Positions 36,633-44,726 of a stretch of 64,000 nucleotides of DNA are shown in pieces. How positions within the stretch are numbered: position 1 is the stretch's first letter; every line of letters begins with the position of its first letter. The translations under genes were made by a program, and so were the position numbers. The stretch spans positions 174,546 to 238,545 of the forward strand of contig CAJUSK010000005.1 of assembly GCA_910589075.1 (NCBI GenBank). The letters run 5' to 3'. Source of the DNA: an uncultured Lachnospiraceae bacterium (GTDB lineage: Bacteria; Bacillota; Clostridia; Lachnospirales; Lachnospiraceae). The notes below the pieces were generated by a model, which did not search any database, was not told the origin of the DNA, and saw only the letters and a list, made by a program, of their open reading frames with translations.

Positions 36633-38448
36633 CGGAAAGCCCCCTTTCCATCAGCGTCAGAATGTTGCGGTTCAACATGCCAAGTTCATTGTTATGCAGG
36701 GTGAAGCCGCCGATCTGTAACGCCTGTACATACAAAATTTCTACCAGAATCTTCAGATCCCCTTCATCTTCCTGCGCTGCCAGTTTCTTCACAAGAGGGT
36801 TGCTGTAATTAAAATACAGAACCGCAGCCGTATCATTGGGTATCTCCGCGGTAAAGGCGTCCAGCATCTGAAAAAACATGGAATCCGCCTGTGAACGTGA
36901 GGCAGCAATCTGACGTTTTAGCAGGATTTTTTCATCCATCAGGTAAAAGGTGGGCTGGTTATAGGGAGAAAAGTATTTCAGCTCCGCACGGCAGTCCCAG
37001 CGTTTTAAAATCCGGTTTGCCACCTTCTGAAATACAAAACAGGTATCCTGGTCATCCGGAGATAAATCCTGCATCAGATCTTCCACACTCCAGTCATCCA
37101 CAGGATGTACTTCCAGGCCATATACCTGCCCGAGACGGCAGAGCAATTCCAGCGAATGTACATAAGAGACATTGATCAGCAGCTTGTCCTGGGCAAAGAA
37201 AAGCTGAGAAAGCTGTTTATACTTTGCCTCGGTGGGCGCATAAATCAACGGTTCGTTGCAGGACCGCAGCGCATAACCTGTCTGTGTCCCCCTTGTGGTC
37301 TCAAATTCACAGTAATCCACCAATATCTCAAACAGTTTGGGCGTAGCCAGTGCCAGTGACATCAGCGTCAGCCGATGGATATGAAAGAATGCATCGAACA
37401 GTTCCCTGTCGTCCTCCGCAATCCCGGCAATATATTCAATCAGGCTGTCCTCAATCGCCTCCCTGGCGCATTCCAGCACTTCGTCCACATAAAATCCCTC
37501 TCTGGACGCCGTAGGACGCAAATCCGTGGCATTGATAATACATTTGGTAAATACCGCCCAGTCCGGAATCAGATTATCCCCTTTTTCTGTCAGCAGCATA
37601 TTTTTCAGGTAGATGCGGTGATTGCTCTTTGCGGAAGGCAGCACCGGATATTTCAGGATGTAAGCCACACCGGAAACGTTTCCCTCTTCTGAGCGCAGCA
37701 AAACGCAGTCCAGAAACTGTTCCTCGAACATCATCTGTCCAAACAGCAGCAGTTCCTGCTTGTTGGTATTGCGACCATCCCATGGAAGATACACAGGATT
37801 GATCTGCTCTTCTTTTCCGTTCGCCCGTACAAGCACCGGAAACGGCAGCAGTAAACCATAATATGTAATCAGCTTCTGTATCATTTTTTTTGTAAAATAA
37901 GACTCCCGATCAGGCTTTGCCTGCAAAATCACCCGCGTGCCGAAAGACATATCCACCGTATCTGCCTCATCCGGTTCCAGTCTGCGGATGGTATAGGTGC
38001 CGTCCGGCCTGCCATGCCATTCCAGCAGAGGGGCGTCTTTGGCCTTACAGGATCTGGTCAGCATACGGATTTCATCCGACACCATAAAACAGGACAACAG
38101 GCCGATGCCGAACCGCCCGATAAAGTCTGTGGGAATTCTTCCGTTGATCGGATTCCGTTTGGAAGATTCCCCGATGATCGCAAGGAACTGATGAATTTCC
38201 TCTTCCGTCAGTCCCTGGCCGTTATCTGTAAAAATCAGCTTGCTGCCCTCCTCTATTTCCAGGGTAATGGTTCCCTCCACAGCCTGCTGCGCCTTTTCCG
38301 CTTCTTTTTCCCAGATGTTTCTGCCGGTGATGGCATCCACACCATTTTGCAAAAGCTCCCGGATATACACATCCGGGCTGCTGTACAGATGATCCGACAA
38401 AATTTCAATCATGCCGCCTAAATTTACCTGAAAACGATAATCTTTCAC
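36625..38448 (-). CDS. HSP90-like (HtpG-related) ATPase
   Basis: The 607-residue protein has the GHKL ATPase signatures of HSP90: RELLQNGVDAI (Glu31, Asn35, Asp38), TDNGQGL (75-80) and GRFGIGLLSCFMVSD (111-125), then a middle domain with RPTASREGFYVDE where the ATP-contacting arginine loop is expected. The C-terminal third is unlike E. coli HtpG and carries no MEEVD tail. It begins with GTG after GGGGGAG. It is encoded with two helical-repeat proteins and TatD, not with general heat-shock genes, so a dedicated rather than housekeeping chaperone is likely. Confidence 0.85.
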   Translation of the reverse strand: MKDYRFQVNLGGMIEILSDHLYSSPDVYIRELLQNGVDAITGRNIWEKEAEKAQQAVEGTITLEIEEGSKLIFTDNGQGLTEEEIHQFLAIIGESSKRNPINGRIPTDFIGRFGIGLLSCFMVSDEIRMLTRSCKAKDAPLLEWHGRPDGTYTIRRLEPDEADTVDMSFGTRVILQAKPDRESYFTKKMIQKLITYYGLLLPFPVLVRANGKEEQINPVYLPWDGRNTNKQELLLFGQMMFEEQFLDCVLLRSEEGNVSGVAYILKYPVLPSAKSNHRIYLKNMLLTEKGDNLIPDWAVFTKCIINATDLRPTASREGFYVDEVLECAREAIEDSLIEYIAGIAEDDRELFDAFFHIHRLTLMSLALATPKLFEILVDYCEFETTRGTQTGYALRSCNEPLIYAPTEAKYKQLSQLFFAQDKLLINVSYVHSLELLCRLGQVYGLEVHPVDDWSVEDLMQDLSPDDQDTCFVFQKVANRILKRWDCRAELKYFSPYNQPTFYLMDEKILLKRQIAASRSQADSMFFQMLDAFTAEIPNDTAAVLYFNYSNPLVKKLAAQEDEGDLKILVEILYVQALQIGGFTLHNNELGMLNRNILTLMERGLSDV

Positions 38449-38506
38449 AGTTTTTTCTCCCCCGTTTCTCCAGTCATTTCCTGAATCTCTGTTACCTGTT
38501 CTATGT

Positions 38507-38703
38507 GACTTCCCTTTATACTTCCATTTCCGTTCTGTCTGACTTCCCTTTATACTTCTATTTCCGTTCTGTCTGAATTCTCTTTATACTTCCATTTCCG
38601 TTCTGTCTGACTTCCCTTTATACTTCCATTTCCATTCTGTCTGACTTCCCTTTATACTTCCATTTCCATTCTGTCTGAATTCCCTTTATATTTCCGCTTC
38701 CAG
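38507..38703. repeat. 34-bp tandem repeat array between tatD and the HSP90-like gene
   Basis: Five complete units of 34 bases (starting 38507, 38541, 38575, 38609, 38643) and a shortened sixth follow one another with few changes. Read on the minus strand each has AGACAGAA, then GGAAATGGAAGTATAAAGG and a GAAGTC end. The last, diverged copy covers the tatD stop codon, so the array may have grown by duplicating the tatD 3' end. The unit is not a multiple of three and there are no spacers, so it is neither coding nor CRISPR. Confidence 0.9.
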
Positions 38704-39474
38704 CCGGAAGATTCTTTCCGTATTTTTTCTGGTGTTCTCTTTCAGCGCTTCCTCCGGAATTTTCATATACTTTGCAAGTTCCCTGGCTATATACACGATA
38801 TTTTCAGGCACATTTGTCCTGTTTAATCCCGGTATATTCCTGGGTGTTAAGTAAGGCGCATCCGTCTCCAGCAAAATCCGGTCAGGTGGAATGATTCCAA
38901 CCGCTTCTCTCAGTTCTTTTCCCCGGCGGTCATCGCAGATCCATCCGGTAATGCCGATGGAAAATCCCATCTCAAGATACTTCTCCAATGTTTTCCGGTT
39001 TCCGGTAAAGCAATGGACCACAGACCGTTTGCACACTTCCGGATGTTTTTTGAATCTTCGGACAAATTCCTCACTGGCGCTGCGCTCATGCAAAAACAGC
39101 GGCATTCCCAGTTTTTCCGCAAGAACAATATGCTTTTCCAGACATCTGATCTGATTTTCCCTGGTGGAAAACATCCGGTCAAAGTCCAGTCCGCACTCTC
39201 CGATGGCTACGATTTTCTTATTTTCCGTAACCAGCTTTTCGATTAGGTCAAAGTCTGCTTTTTCCCCGCGGTCCGCATTGTGGGGATGAATGCCCACCGT
39301 TCCGTACACCCTGTGTTCCTTTGTAAATGTGTCAATCTGGCGGTTTTCCTTCCGGTCCGTCCCGGTCAGAATACAGGTCACACCGGCCTTAGCCGCATTT
39401 TGTATGATTTTTTCCGGTTCAGGAAATTGCCTGCAAAACAGATTCAATCCAATATCATAGTATTCAGTCTTCAT
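38686..39474 (-). CDS. tatD: TatD-type metal-dependent deoxyribonuclease
   Basis: The 262-residue protein follows E. coli TatD closely: DIGLNLFCRQF at the start, GTVGIHPHNA, VAIGECGLDFDRMFSTRE, VVHCFTGNR, IGITGWICDDRRGKELRE and LLETDAPYLTPR. This is the TatD/TATDN1 branch (DIGxNL start), not the HxH-starting YcfH branch usual in Firmicutes. Members have 3'-5' exonuclease activity on DNA. It overlaps the upstream gene by 11 bases and precedes the repeat array and HSP90-like gene. Confidence 0.88.
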   Translation of the reverse strand: MKTEYYDIGLNLFCRQFPEPEKIIQNAAKAGVTCILTGTDRKENRQIDTFTKEHRVYGTVGIHPHNADRGEKADFDLIEKLVTENKKIVAIGECGLDFDRMFSTRENQIRCLEKHIVLAEKLGMPLFLHERSASEEFVRRFKKHPEVCKRSVVHCFTGNRKTLEKYLEMGFSIGITGWICDDRRGKELREAVGIIPPDRILLETDAPYLTPRNIPGLNRTNVPENIVYIARELAKYMKIPEEALKENTRKNTERIFRLEAEI

Positions 39475-40480
39475 CCACCGCCCGTCCTTTCTTTTCTTCC
39501 AAAAGCAGATGATTCAGTCCCATTTTTTCCCGCCATGCCTGGTATTCTTTTTCCAGTTCCAGCGCATATGTATCTTCCATGGCTCTGGCGGCCTCAATCC
39601 CCTTCGTGTATACATTTCCCCAAATATTTGTCAATCTGCCAAACTCTGCTTTGGCCCATTCCCACAAGCTGCCTCCCACTGCCCGGTCGTTGCTGATCAA
39701 TTCAAAAGCTGTCTCCAGCAGTTCCCCCCGCAGACGCCACATACGGTCTGAACCGTCATCTGCCCGCTCCCGCGCTTCACGGATATGGTTGCCTGCCTTT
39801 TCATACTGTTTCATGCGCAGCTCATGCCGGATCATATCTATATAAGCACGGGCAAGATCAGATATCCTGCCCGTTTCTGTCGCAGACAAAAGCTGTGCCT
39901 GATACAGCGGCCCATTTTCCTCTTCCATTCCCAGAAACTGATGAAACCTGATCAGACAGGCTCTGTCAGAATCTGTGTTTTTCATAATCGTGTCTTTCCA
40001 TTCGGAAACCAGTTGTTTCATAACATCCGGATAATCCAGCTCCTGGCACAGATAGATACAGTCTGTCAGATCATTGTCATATAGATTGTCGCTGACCTGG
40101 CAGGCAGGGTTATAACCGCAAACGCAGTCAAAATTGGCCTTGGCAGCCGCCTTCAGCAAGGGATCATAGGTGTGGTCAGCATTATACTTTCCGATGAGAT
40201 AGGTCAATATACAGAGTGTACTGCCAATTCCCTGGAAGGAATTGGTTGTCCGGTCTTTCAGTTCTTCTTCAAATAAGCGGGACAGAATTTTTTCATCCTC
40301 TGTTTTGAAATATAAGAGATAATAGCACAGTCGCTTTCTGTTTATCTCGTTCCCGTCCCGTATCCCATATTCCCCGTCCCTGACTTCCCTGTAGAGCACA
40401 CAGTCTGTTTGACCGGCCTGAAACAAACGGTATATCTTTTCCTGTTCTGCAAGTTTTTCTTTTAATAAATCTGCATACAT
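39464..40480 (-). CDS. Hypothetical helical protein, first gene of the HSP90/TatD operon
   Basis: This 338-residue protein is predicted largely helical with TPR-like stretches (LARAYIDMIRHELRMKQYEKAGNHIREARER) and a cysteine-containing segment NFDCVCGYNPAC. I do not recognise the family; it is not an obvious paralogue of the two downstream helical-repeat proteins but has a similar architecture and similar DNDL/DCIYLCQELD blocks. The start has GTGAGG upstream and overlaps a short leader frame. It overlaps tatD by 11 bases. Confidence 0.7.
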   Translation of the reverse strand: MYADLLKEKLAEQEKIYRLFQAGQTDCVLYREVRDGEYGIRDGNEINRKRLCYYLLYFKTEDEKILSRLFEEELKDRTTNSFQGIGSTLCILTYLIGKYNADHTYDPLLKAAAKANFDCVCGYNPACQVSDNLYDNDLTDCIYLCQELDYPDVMKQLVSEWKDTIMKNTDSDRACLIRFHQFLGMEEENGPLYQAQLLSATETGRISDLARAYIDMIRHELRMKQYEKAGNHIREARERADDGSDRMWRLRGELLETAFELISNDRAVGGSLWEWAKAEFGRLTNIWGNVYTKGIEAARAMEDTYALELEKEYQAWREKMGLNHLLLEEKKGRAVDED

Positions 40481-40536
40481 ATCTCAGCCTCACCAACGCC
40501 ACATATCGTGTGGCAGACGAAAAGTATCTTAATCAT
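40462..40536 (-). CDS. Short leader frame with strong ribosome site
   Basis: A 24-residue frame, MIKILFVCHTICGVGEAEIC then MQIY, is preceded by AGGAGG. Its start resembles the N terminus of low-molecular-weight tyrosine phosphatases (IKILFVCHGNICRSPMAE), but the catalytic loop is disrupted and the frame soon stops, overlapping the start of the next gene. It may be a remnant or a coupling leader. Confidence 0.35.
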   Translation of the reverse strand: MIKILFVCHTICGVGEAEICMQIY

Positions 40537-40550
40537 AGTAAAAATTCCTC

Positions 40551-40748
40551 CTAAAATGCGTTGATTTGCTTATGTTTGGCACGTTTTGCGAGGTTTATTT
40601 TTCTAATGAATATTGTTAAAAAAATCACAGAATGAGCAAAACACTCTGGTTTCTTGCCTAATGCTGGTTTTGTAAATTGTGGTTTTTCATATATGTTTCG
40701 AAGAAGTTTCTCATACTCACTTTCATATGTCTCTTGTTCAGAATGGTG
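40551..40748 (-). pseudogene. Probable remnant of a TIR/SEFIR-domain protein
   Basis: A 65-codon open frame without start codon reads ESEYEKLLRNIYEKPQFTKP and ALGKKPE before degenerating. The pattern LLRxIYxKPxxxKPxLGKxP is what I associate with the segment that follows TIR/SEFIR-type domains in bacterial signalling proteins. Only this motif is preserved and the assignment is from memory of the family. Confidence 0.4.
40617..40648 (-). terminator. Weak intrinsic terminator between fic and the HSP90/TatD operon
   Basis: On the minus strand CAGAGTG and CATTCTG form a 7-base stem (one G-U pair) with a 7-base loop, followed by TGATTTTTTT. It would separate upstream transcripts from the operon starting at 40480. 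Confidence 0.45.
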
Positions 40749-40890
40749 CTATGTCAAGATTTAACACCATTATATCTTTAGAAAATATGTTAACCATGAA
40801 ATCTCAACCTCCTGATTTAATCATTTCTGCCCTTTATAAAACAATACATATATTTAAAAAATCTCAGAATCCTTTCATTTTCCGCAGCCA

Positions 40891-41802
40891 TCAACTTTTT
40901 TGTATATTTTCGTTATCTAACATTTCCAAATAACTATCCAGCCTTGCATTCACATAACCTGCAAACAACTTTTCCATTTCGCCAGGATTATGCTTTACAT
41001 GGTATTCATCGAATGCATTGTAATACGAAATCCGGTCTGCAAATTTAATATCAATTGGCGGATATCCGGCTTTCATCAATTCCAAATTTATAAGCAGTCT
41101 CCCGGTTCTGCCATTTCCGTCTATAAAAGGATGAATCCCTTCGAATTCAATATGGAATCGTGCGAGCCGAGGAATGATATGATCTGTACTATTCCTATAA
41201 GCCTCCAACAACTGTTCCATTTTAGGCTGGATCAAATAGGGCTGTACTGGTTCATGTTTCGCACCCATAATTCTGACGGGGATTCTTCTGTAAATCCCCC
41301 GGTCCTCCCGTTTATCCGCTAATACAAGATAGTGTATCTGCTTGATAATACTCTCTGATAAAGAAATCTGATCTTTTACCAAATCCCGCACAAAATCAAA
41401 CGCTTCTTTATGCCCCACTGCTTCCATATGATCTTTTAACGGCTTTTTGTCAATCGTCAGACCACGCAAAACCATATCCGTTTCACGAAGGGTTAGGGTG
41501 TTTCCCTCAATCGCATTTGAATTATAAGTATATTCAATAATGAATTCCTCAGTCAAGCGTTCCAACTCACCCTCAGTCAACGGGCGTCTGGTATCCAGTT
41601 CTCTTTTCTTCCTGTCTATGGCTGTCAGTAAACTTTCAGTCGTTTTAAAACGTCCATCCTGTGGTTTTTTCGCATCTGATGGGATCATCCAACTGTGCCT
41701 TTCTCGTGTGGCTCCCGAAATTTTTCCTTCCGAACAAAGTATACGCACTCGTCTGTCAGAAATCCCCCACTTTTCTGCTGCCTGCTTTACCGTTATATAC
41801 AT
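40891..41802 (-). CDS. Fic-family protein with N-terminal DNA-binding domain
   Basis: The 303-residue protein carries the full Fic motif HPFIDGNGRTGR at residues 224-235 (catalytic His224) and an N-terminal inhibitory motif SNAIEG (95-100), so it is a self-inhibited (class II) AMP-transferase type. Residues 1-45 (TVKQAAEKWGISDRRVRILC...HSWMIPSDA) look like an excisionase/MerR-like DNA-binding domain. It probably modifies a hydroxyl side chain of a partner protein; the target is unknown. Three phased direct repeats in its upstream region may be its own operators. Confidence 0.9.
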   Translation of the reverse strand: MYITVKQAAEKWGISDRRVRILCSEGKISGATRERHSWMIPSDAKKPQDGRFKTTESLLTAIDRKKRELDTRRPLTEGELERLTEEFIIEYTYNSNAIEGNTLTLRETDMVLRGLTIDKKPLKDHMEAVGHKEAFDFVRDLVKDQISLSESIIKQIHYLVLADKREDRGIYRRIPVRIMGAKHEPVQPYLIQPKMEQLLEAYRNSTDHIIPRLARFHIEFEGIHPFIDGNGRTGRLLINLELMKAGYPPIDIKFADRISYYNAFDEYHVKHNPGEMEKLFAGYVNARLDSYLEMLDNENIQKS

Positions 41803-41840
41803 AAAGATCGCATCTCCCTTCTTTCAATAGAATATCTTAT

Positions 41841-41892
41841 TTTCGGAATATTATCAGCAGAAATGGAATAATATTTTATTGTTTTCGGAATA
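41841..41892. promoter_or_regulatory. Three phased direct repeats upstream of fic
   Basis: TTTCGGAATA (41841-41850), AAATGGAATA (41861-41870) and TTTCGGAATA (41883-41892) lie in the same orientation at 20 and 22 bases, about two helical turns, between the divergent fic and AraC genes. They suit a DNA-binding protein acting as a multimer on one face of the helix. Confidence 0.5.
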
Positions 41893-41930
41893 ATAAAAGA
41901 CCCGGAAATGCAATACTTGCACTTCGAGCC

Positions 41931-41958
41931 TTGTTTTCCCGTGCTGCCGTGAAAACAA
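41931..41958. repeat. Inverted repeat upstream of the AraC gene
   Basis: TTGTTTTC (41931-41938) and GAAAACAA (41951-41958) form a perfect 8-base inverted repeat with a 12-base centre. It may be an operator or a weak hairpin in the AraC leader. Confidence 0.4.
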
Positions 41959-42083
41959 AACAAGTTTCTATATACTATCTGTCTGTAAATTTACACATCG
42001 GAATCATAGCAAAATACATCTTTTTATATTATACTGTTATTCATATCAGCAAGTCAATCAACAACATACAAAGGCAAAAAAGC

Positions 42084-43004
42084 ATGAAAAATATACAGAC
42101 GATAGAATTTCAGACGGGAAGTAAAGAAGAATTGCTTCCGGGCTTTACGCCTGATTTCCCTTATATCGCTTCACGGGTGGAACTGGATAAACTTATGGAA
42201 CGTTCTGTCCCATGGCACTGGCACAGGACTGTGGAACTCTTTTATGTGGAAAACGGCGCCCTTATATACCATACCCCCAGTGGAACCATACGGTTTCCTG
42301 CCGGTTCCGGAGGTATGGTCAATTCCAATATACTCCATATGACCAAAACAGCTTCTCCGACGGAAAAGACCATTCAGCTTCTTCATATATTTGACGTTTC
42401 CCTGCTTGCGGGAAAACAGGGAAGCCGGATCGAACAAACCTATATTACACCGATTATTACATCGCCCCAGGTTGAAATGCTGTCACTTTTTCCCACAAAT
42501 CCGGTACAGGCAGAAATTCTAAAACGGATACAGGATTCATTCCGCCTGACTGATACCGAATTCGGATATGAAATAAAACTGAGAAGCATTCTGTCTGAAA
42601 TATGGCTGCTGCTCTTTGAACAATTCCACTCAGTTCCCACGCAGCCTGGAAAGTGCAATATAAACAGCGATAAAATCAAACGGATGTTAATCCACATCCA
42701 TGAACATTATGCCGAAAAAATTTCCATTCCTGAAATTGCGGCTTCCGCATTTCTGAGTGAACGGGAATGTTTCCGTGTATTTCACGACTGTTTGCATATA
42801 ACGCCAGTGGAGTATATCAAAAGCTATCGGCTGGAAATGGCGTGCCGGATGCTGGCGGAAAGACAGGATTCCATAACCGCTGTCAGTCATGCCTGCGGAC
42901 TGGGCAGCAGCAGTTATTTCGGCAAAGTTTTCCGGGAATATGTCCACTGTACGCCATCACAATACCGCCGCAAATGCCAGTCTGCCCCGGAGACCCAAAT
43001 ATAG
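42084..43004 (+). CDS. AraC-family transcriptional regulator
   Basis: The 306-residue protein has an N-terminal cupin-like sensor domain (VPWHWHRTVELFYVENGAL) and a C-terminal double helix-turn-helix (ISIPEIAASAFLSERECFRVFHD and SITAVSHACGLGSSSYFGKVF). The ATG at 42084 is the best start; the frame is open 51 codons upstream through non-coding-looking sequence. It is one of very few plus-strand genes and has no plus-strand partner, so its target is unclear. Confidence 0.9.
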   Translation: MKNIQTIEFQTGSKEELLPGFTPDFPYIASRVELDKLMERSVPWHWHRTVELFYVENGALIYHTPSGTIRFPAGSGGMVNSNILHMTKTASPTEKTIQLLHIFDVSLLAGKQGSRIEQTYITPIITSPQVEMLSLFPTNPVQAEILKRIQDSFRLTDTEFGYEIKLRSILSEIWLLLFEQFHSVPTQPGKCNINSDKIKRMLIHIHEHYAEKISIPEIAASAFLSERECFRVFHDCLHITPVEYIKSYRLEMACRMLAERQDSITAVSHACGLGSSSYFGKVFREYVHCTPSQYRRKCQSAPETQI

Positions 43005-43067
43005 CAGACCGTTGAAGGCCTTTCTGCTTTGCATCGAAGCCTTACTGCTTTGGCATGAGCTGCATGG

Positions 43068-44567
43068 TCAGGCTTTTACCGTAAAAATCGGTTCCAGACG
43101 GGCTACCAAAGCAGCCATATTGTGGGTTGTATGGACTGCAATGATTTCATGAATATCCTTATAGGCATAGGGCGCCTCCGCCCGAACTGTCTCTTCCCAT
43201 TTTTTCAGGATATCCGTTCTGCCCTTTAAATCATTGCGGGACGGATCAATGGGTGTGACAATATGAAACGCTTCCATAAACCGGCGAAAGGCTTCATCAT
43301 TCCCTCTGATTGCATCCCCACGGGATTTTTTCCGTCCGGCGCCATGGCTGGCACTCCAGAGAGAATCCGGGTTCCCCAGCCCGCGAAGCAGATAACTGGA
43401 ACTGCCCATAGAACCGGGAATCATCACCGGTTCTCCATAGCAGGCGAATGCAGTGCCCTCCATTTCTTCACAGCCGCCGGCACAACAGGCACCTTTTCGG
43501 TGAAGGTAGTAAACTTCACCATTCATCTGCTTTTTCCAGATATAATTGTGAGGAGCGTCATAAAGCAAATCCATATGGCATTCCCCCAGCACACTGGTAA
43601 AAACATCCTGTATCATAAACCCCAGAAACAGGCGGTTGGCAAATCCAAAATTCGCTGCATTGCCGGAAACCGACCAGAACCGCTTCCATACATCCGATGT
43701 TCCATCATTCTCCGGTATGGGATAGATACGATTCTCAGGATGAGGCAGCCCGGCAGGATAAATGTCTTCACAGATCTGGCGGTTTAACAAACCACTGTGA
43801 TGACCAATGGTCAGAGAGCCCCCATGAAGCATCACCACCACAGCGCCTTTTTTTATATGCCAGGCATTGGCCGTCTGCCCGTCATAAATCTCTGCCACCC
43901 GCTGTACTTCCAGAAAATGGTTGCCACCGCCTATGGTCCCGATCTGATCATCATAGCTTAACTGTTCATAACTGCCAATAAAATCTCCCAGCCCTTCTGT
44001 GCCGTCCGTTTTCAAACTCCCCCGAAATACTGTGTGATCCAGCCATTTTTCCTGCACCTCCGGCTCGTAATATCGCCAAAGACCGCTCTTTTTACCGTCA
44101 CGGCTCGTTTCCAGTATTCCCTCAAGGCCATAGCAGAGCATTGCCTGTCGTTGTCTCCCTGTCATAGGAATCTGCCTGCCGCCTTCAAAAAAAACATGAC
44201 GGATTTTCTTTGTCAGTACCGGCAGCTTCTCCCGTATCTGTTCTTCTGACAGATCTGTTGTATAAAACCGCATACCACAGTTAATATCATTGCCCATTGC
44301 CTGGGGGACTACAAATCCTTTTGTCAGCATCACAGTCCCAATGGGAATACCGGCACCTTTATGAAAATCCGGTGTCAGAATCATCTTCTCAATCCGCGGC
44401 CCGTCTTCCCGGAAAAATCCTGACGCCATCGTCAGCCTTTCCAGCGTTGTTTCCAGTGCTGTCATCCGGTGCAGTTCTTCCACTGCATGTTTGTCCGGTG
44501 TACTGTCTTTTGGCAGATAACAGGATATTGCATTGTTTCTGTCTCTATATGTAATCTTATGAACCAT
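43068..44567 (-). CDS. RtcB-family RNA ligase homologue, divergent active site
   Basis: RtcB ligases join RNA 3'-phosphate and 5'-OH ends using GTP and Mn. The family segments are present: TPDFHKGAGIPIG, GNDINCGM, GGGNHFLEV, HRKGA and SHGAGRKKSR (guanylylated His). Others differ: the usual DIGCG reads DINCG, and the HxGSRG region reads LHGGSLTIGH. I start at MVHKITY (44567); a longer frame to 44651 lacks a ribosome site. It may act on a special substrate or have lost activity. Confidence 0.82.
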   Translation of the reverse strand: MVHKITYRDRNNAISCYLPKDSTPDKHAVEELHRMTALETTLERLTMASGFFREDGPRIEKMILTPDFHKGAGIPIGTVMLTKGFVVPQAMGNDINCGMRFYTTDLSEEQIREKLPVLTKKIRHVFFEGGRQIPMTGRQRQAMLCYGLEGILETSRDGKKSGLWRYYEPEVQEKWLDHTVFRGSLKTDGTEGLGDFIGSYEQLSYDDQIGTIGGGNHFLEVQRVAEIYDGQTANAWHIKKGAVVVMLHGGSLTIGHHSGLLNRQICEDIYPAGLPHPENRIYPIPENDGTSDVWKRFWSVSGNAANFGFANRLFLGFMIQDVFTSVLGECHMDLLYDAPHNYIWKKQMNGEVYYLHRKGACCAGGCEEMEGTAFACYGEPVMIPGSMGSSSYLLRGLGNPDSLWSASHGAGRKKSRGDAIRGNDEAFRRFMEAFHIVTPIDPSRNDLKGRTDILKKWEETVRAEAPYAYKDIHEIIAVHTTHNMAALVARLEPIFTVKA

Positions 44568-44726
44568 ACGATACCATTTCCATCCTATACGGAATCTCTT
44601 TCTTCCTGAATCCTGTCTCACGGAGTATGCAACTGTATCAACTGCCTGCATGATGCAAAATCAACTTACATAACAGGCCCGGTACCCCGGCAGTGTATAA
44701 CTCCGACAAACCACATGTTTCTTTAT

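Noticed and set aside
38507..38703. CRISPR array
   Set aside because: The units are contiguous with no unique spacers and no cas gene is nearby; it is a plain tandem repeat.
40679..40933. 84-residue plus-strand frame between the operon and fic
   Set aside because: It is antisense to the TIR-like remnant and enters the 3' end of fic; composition is not gene-like.
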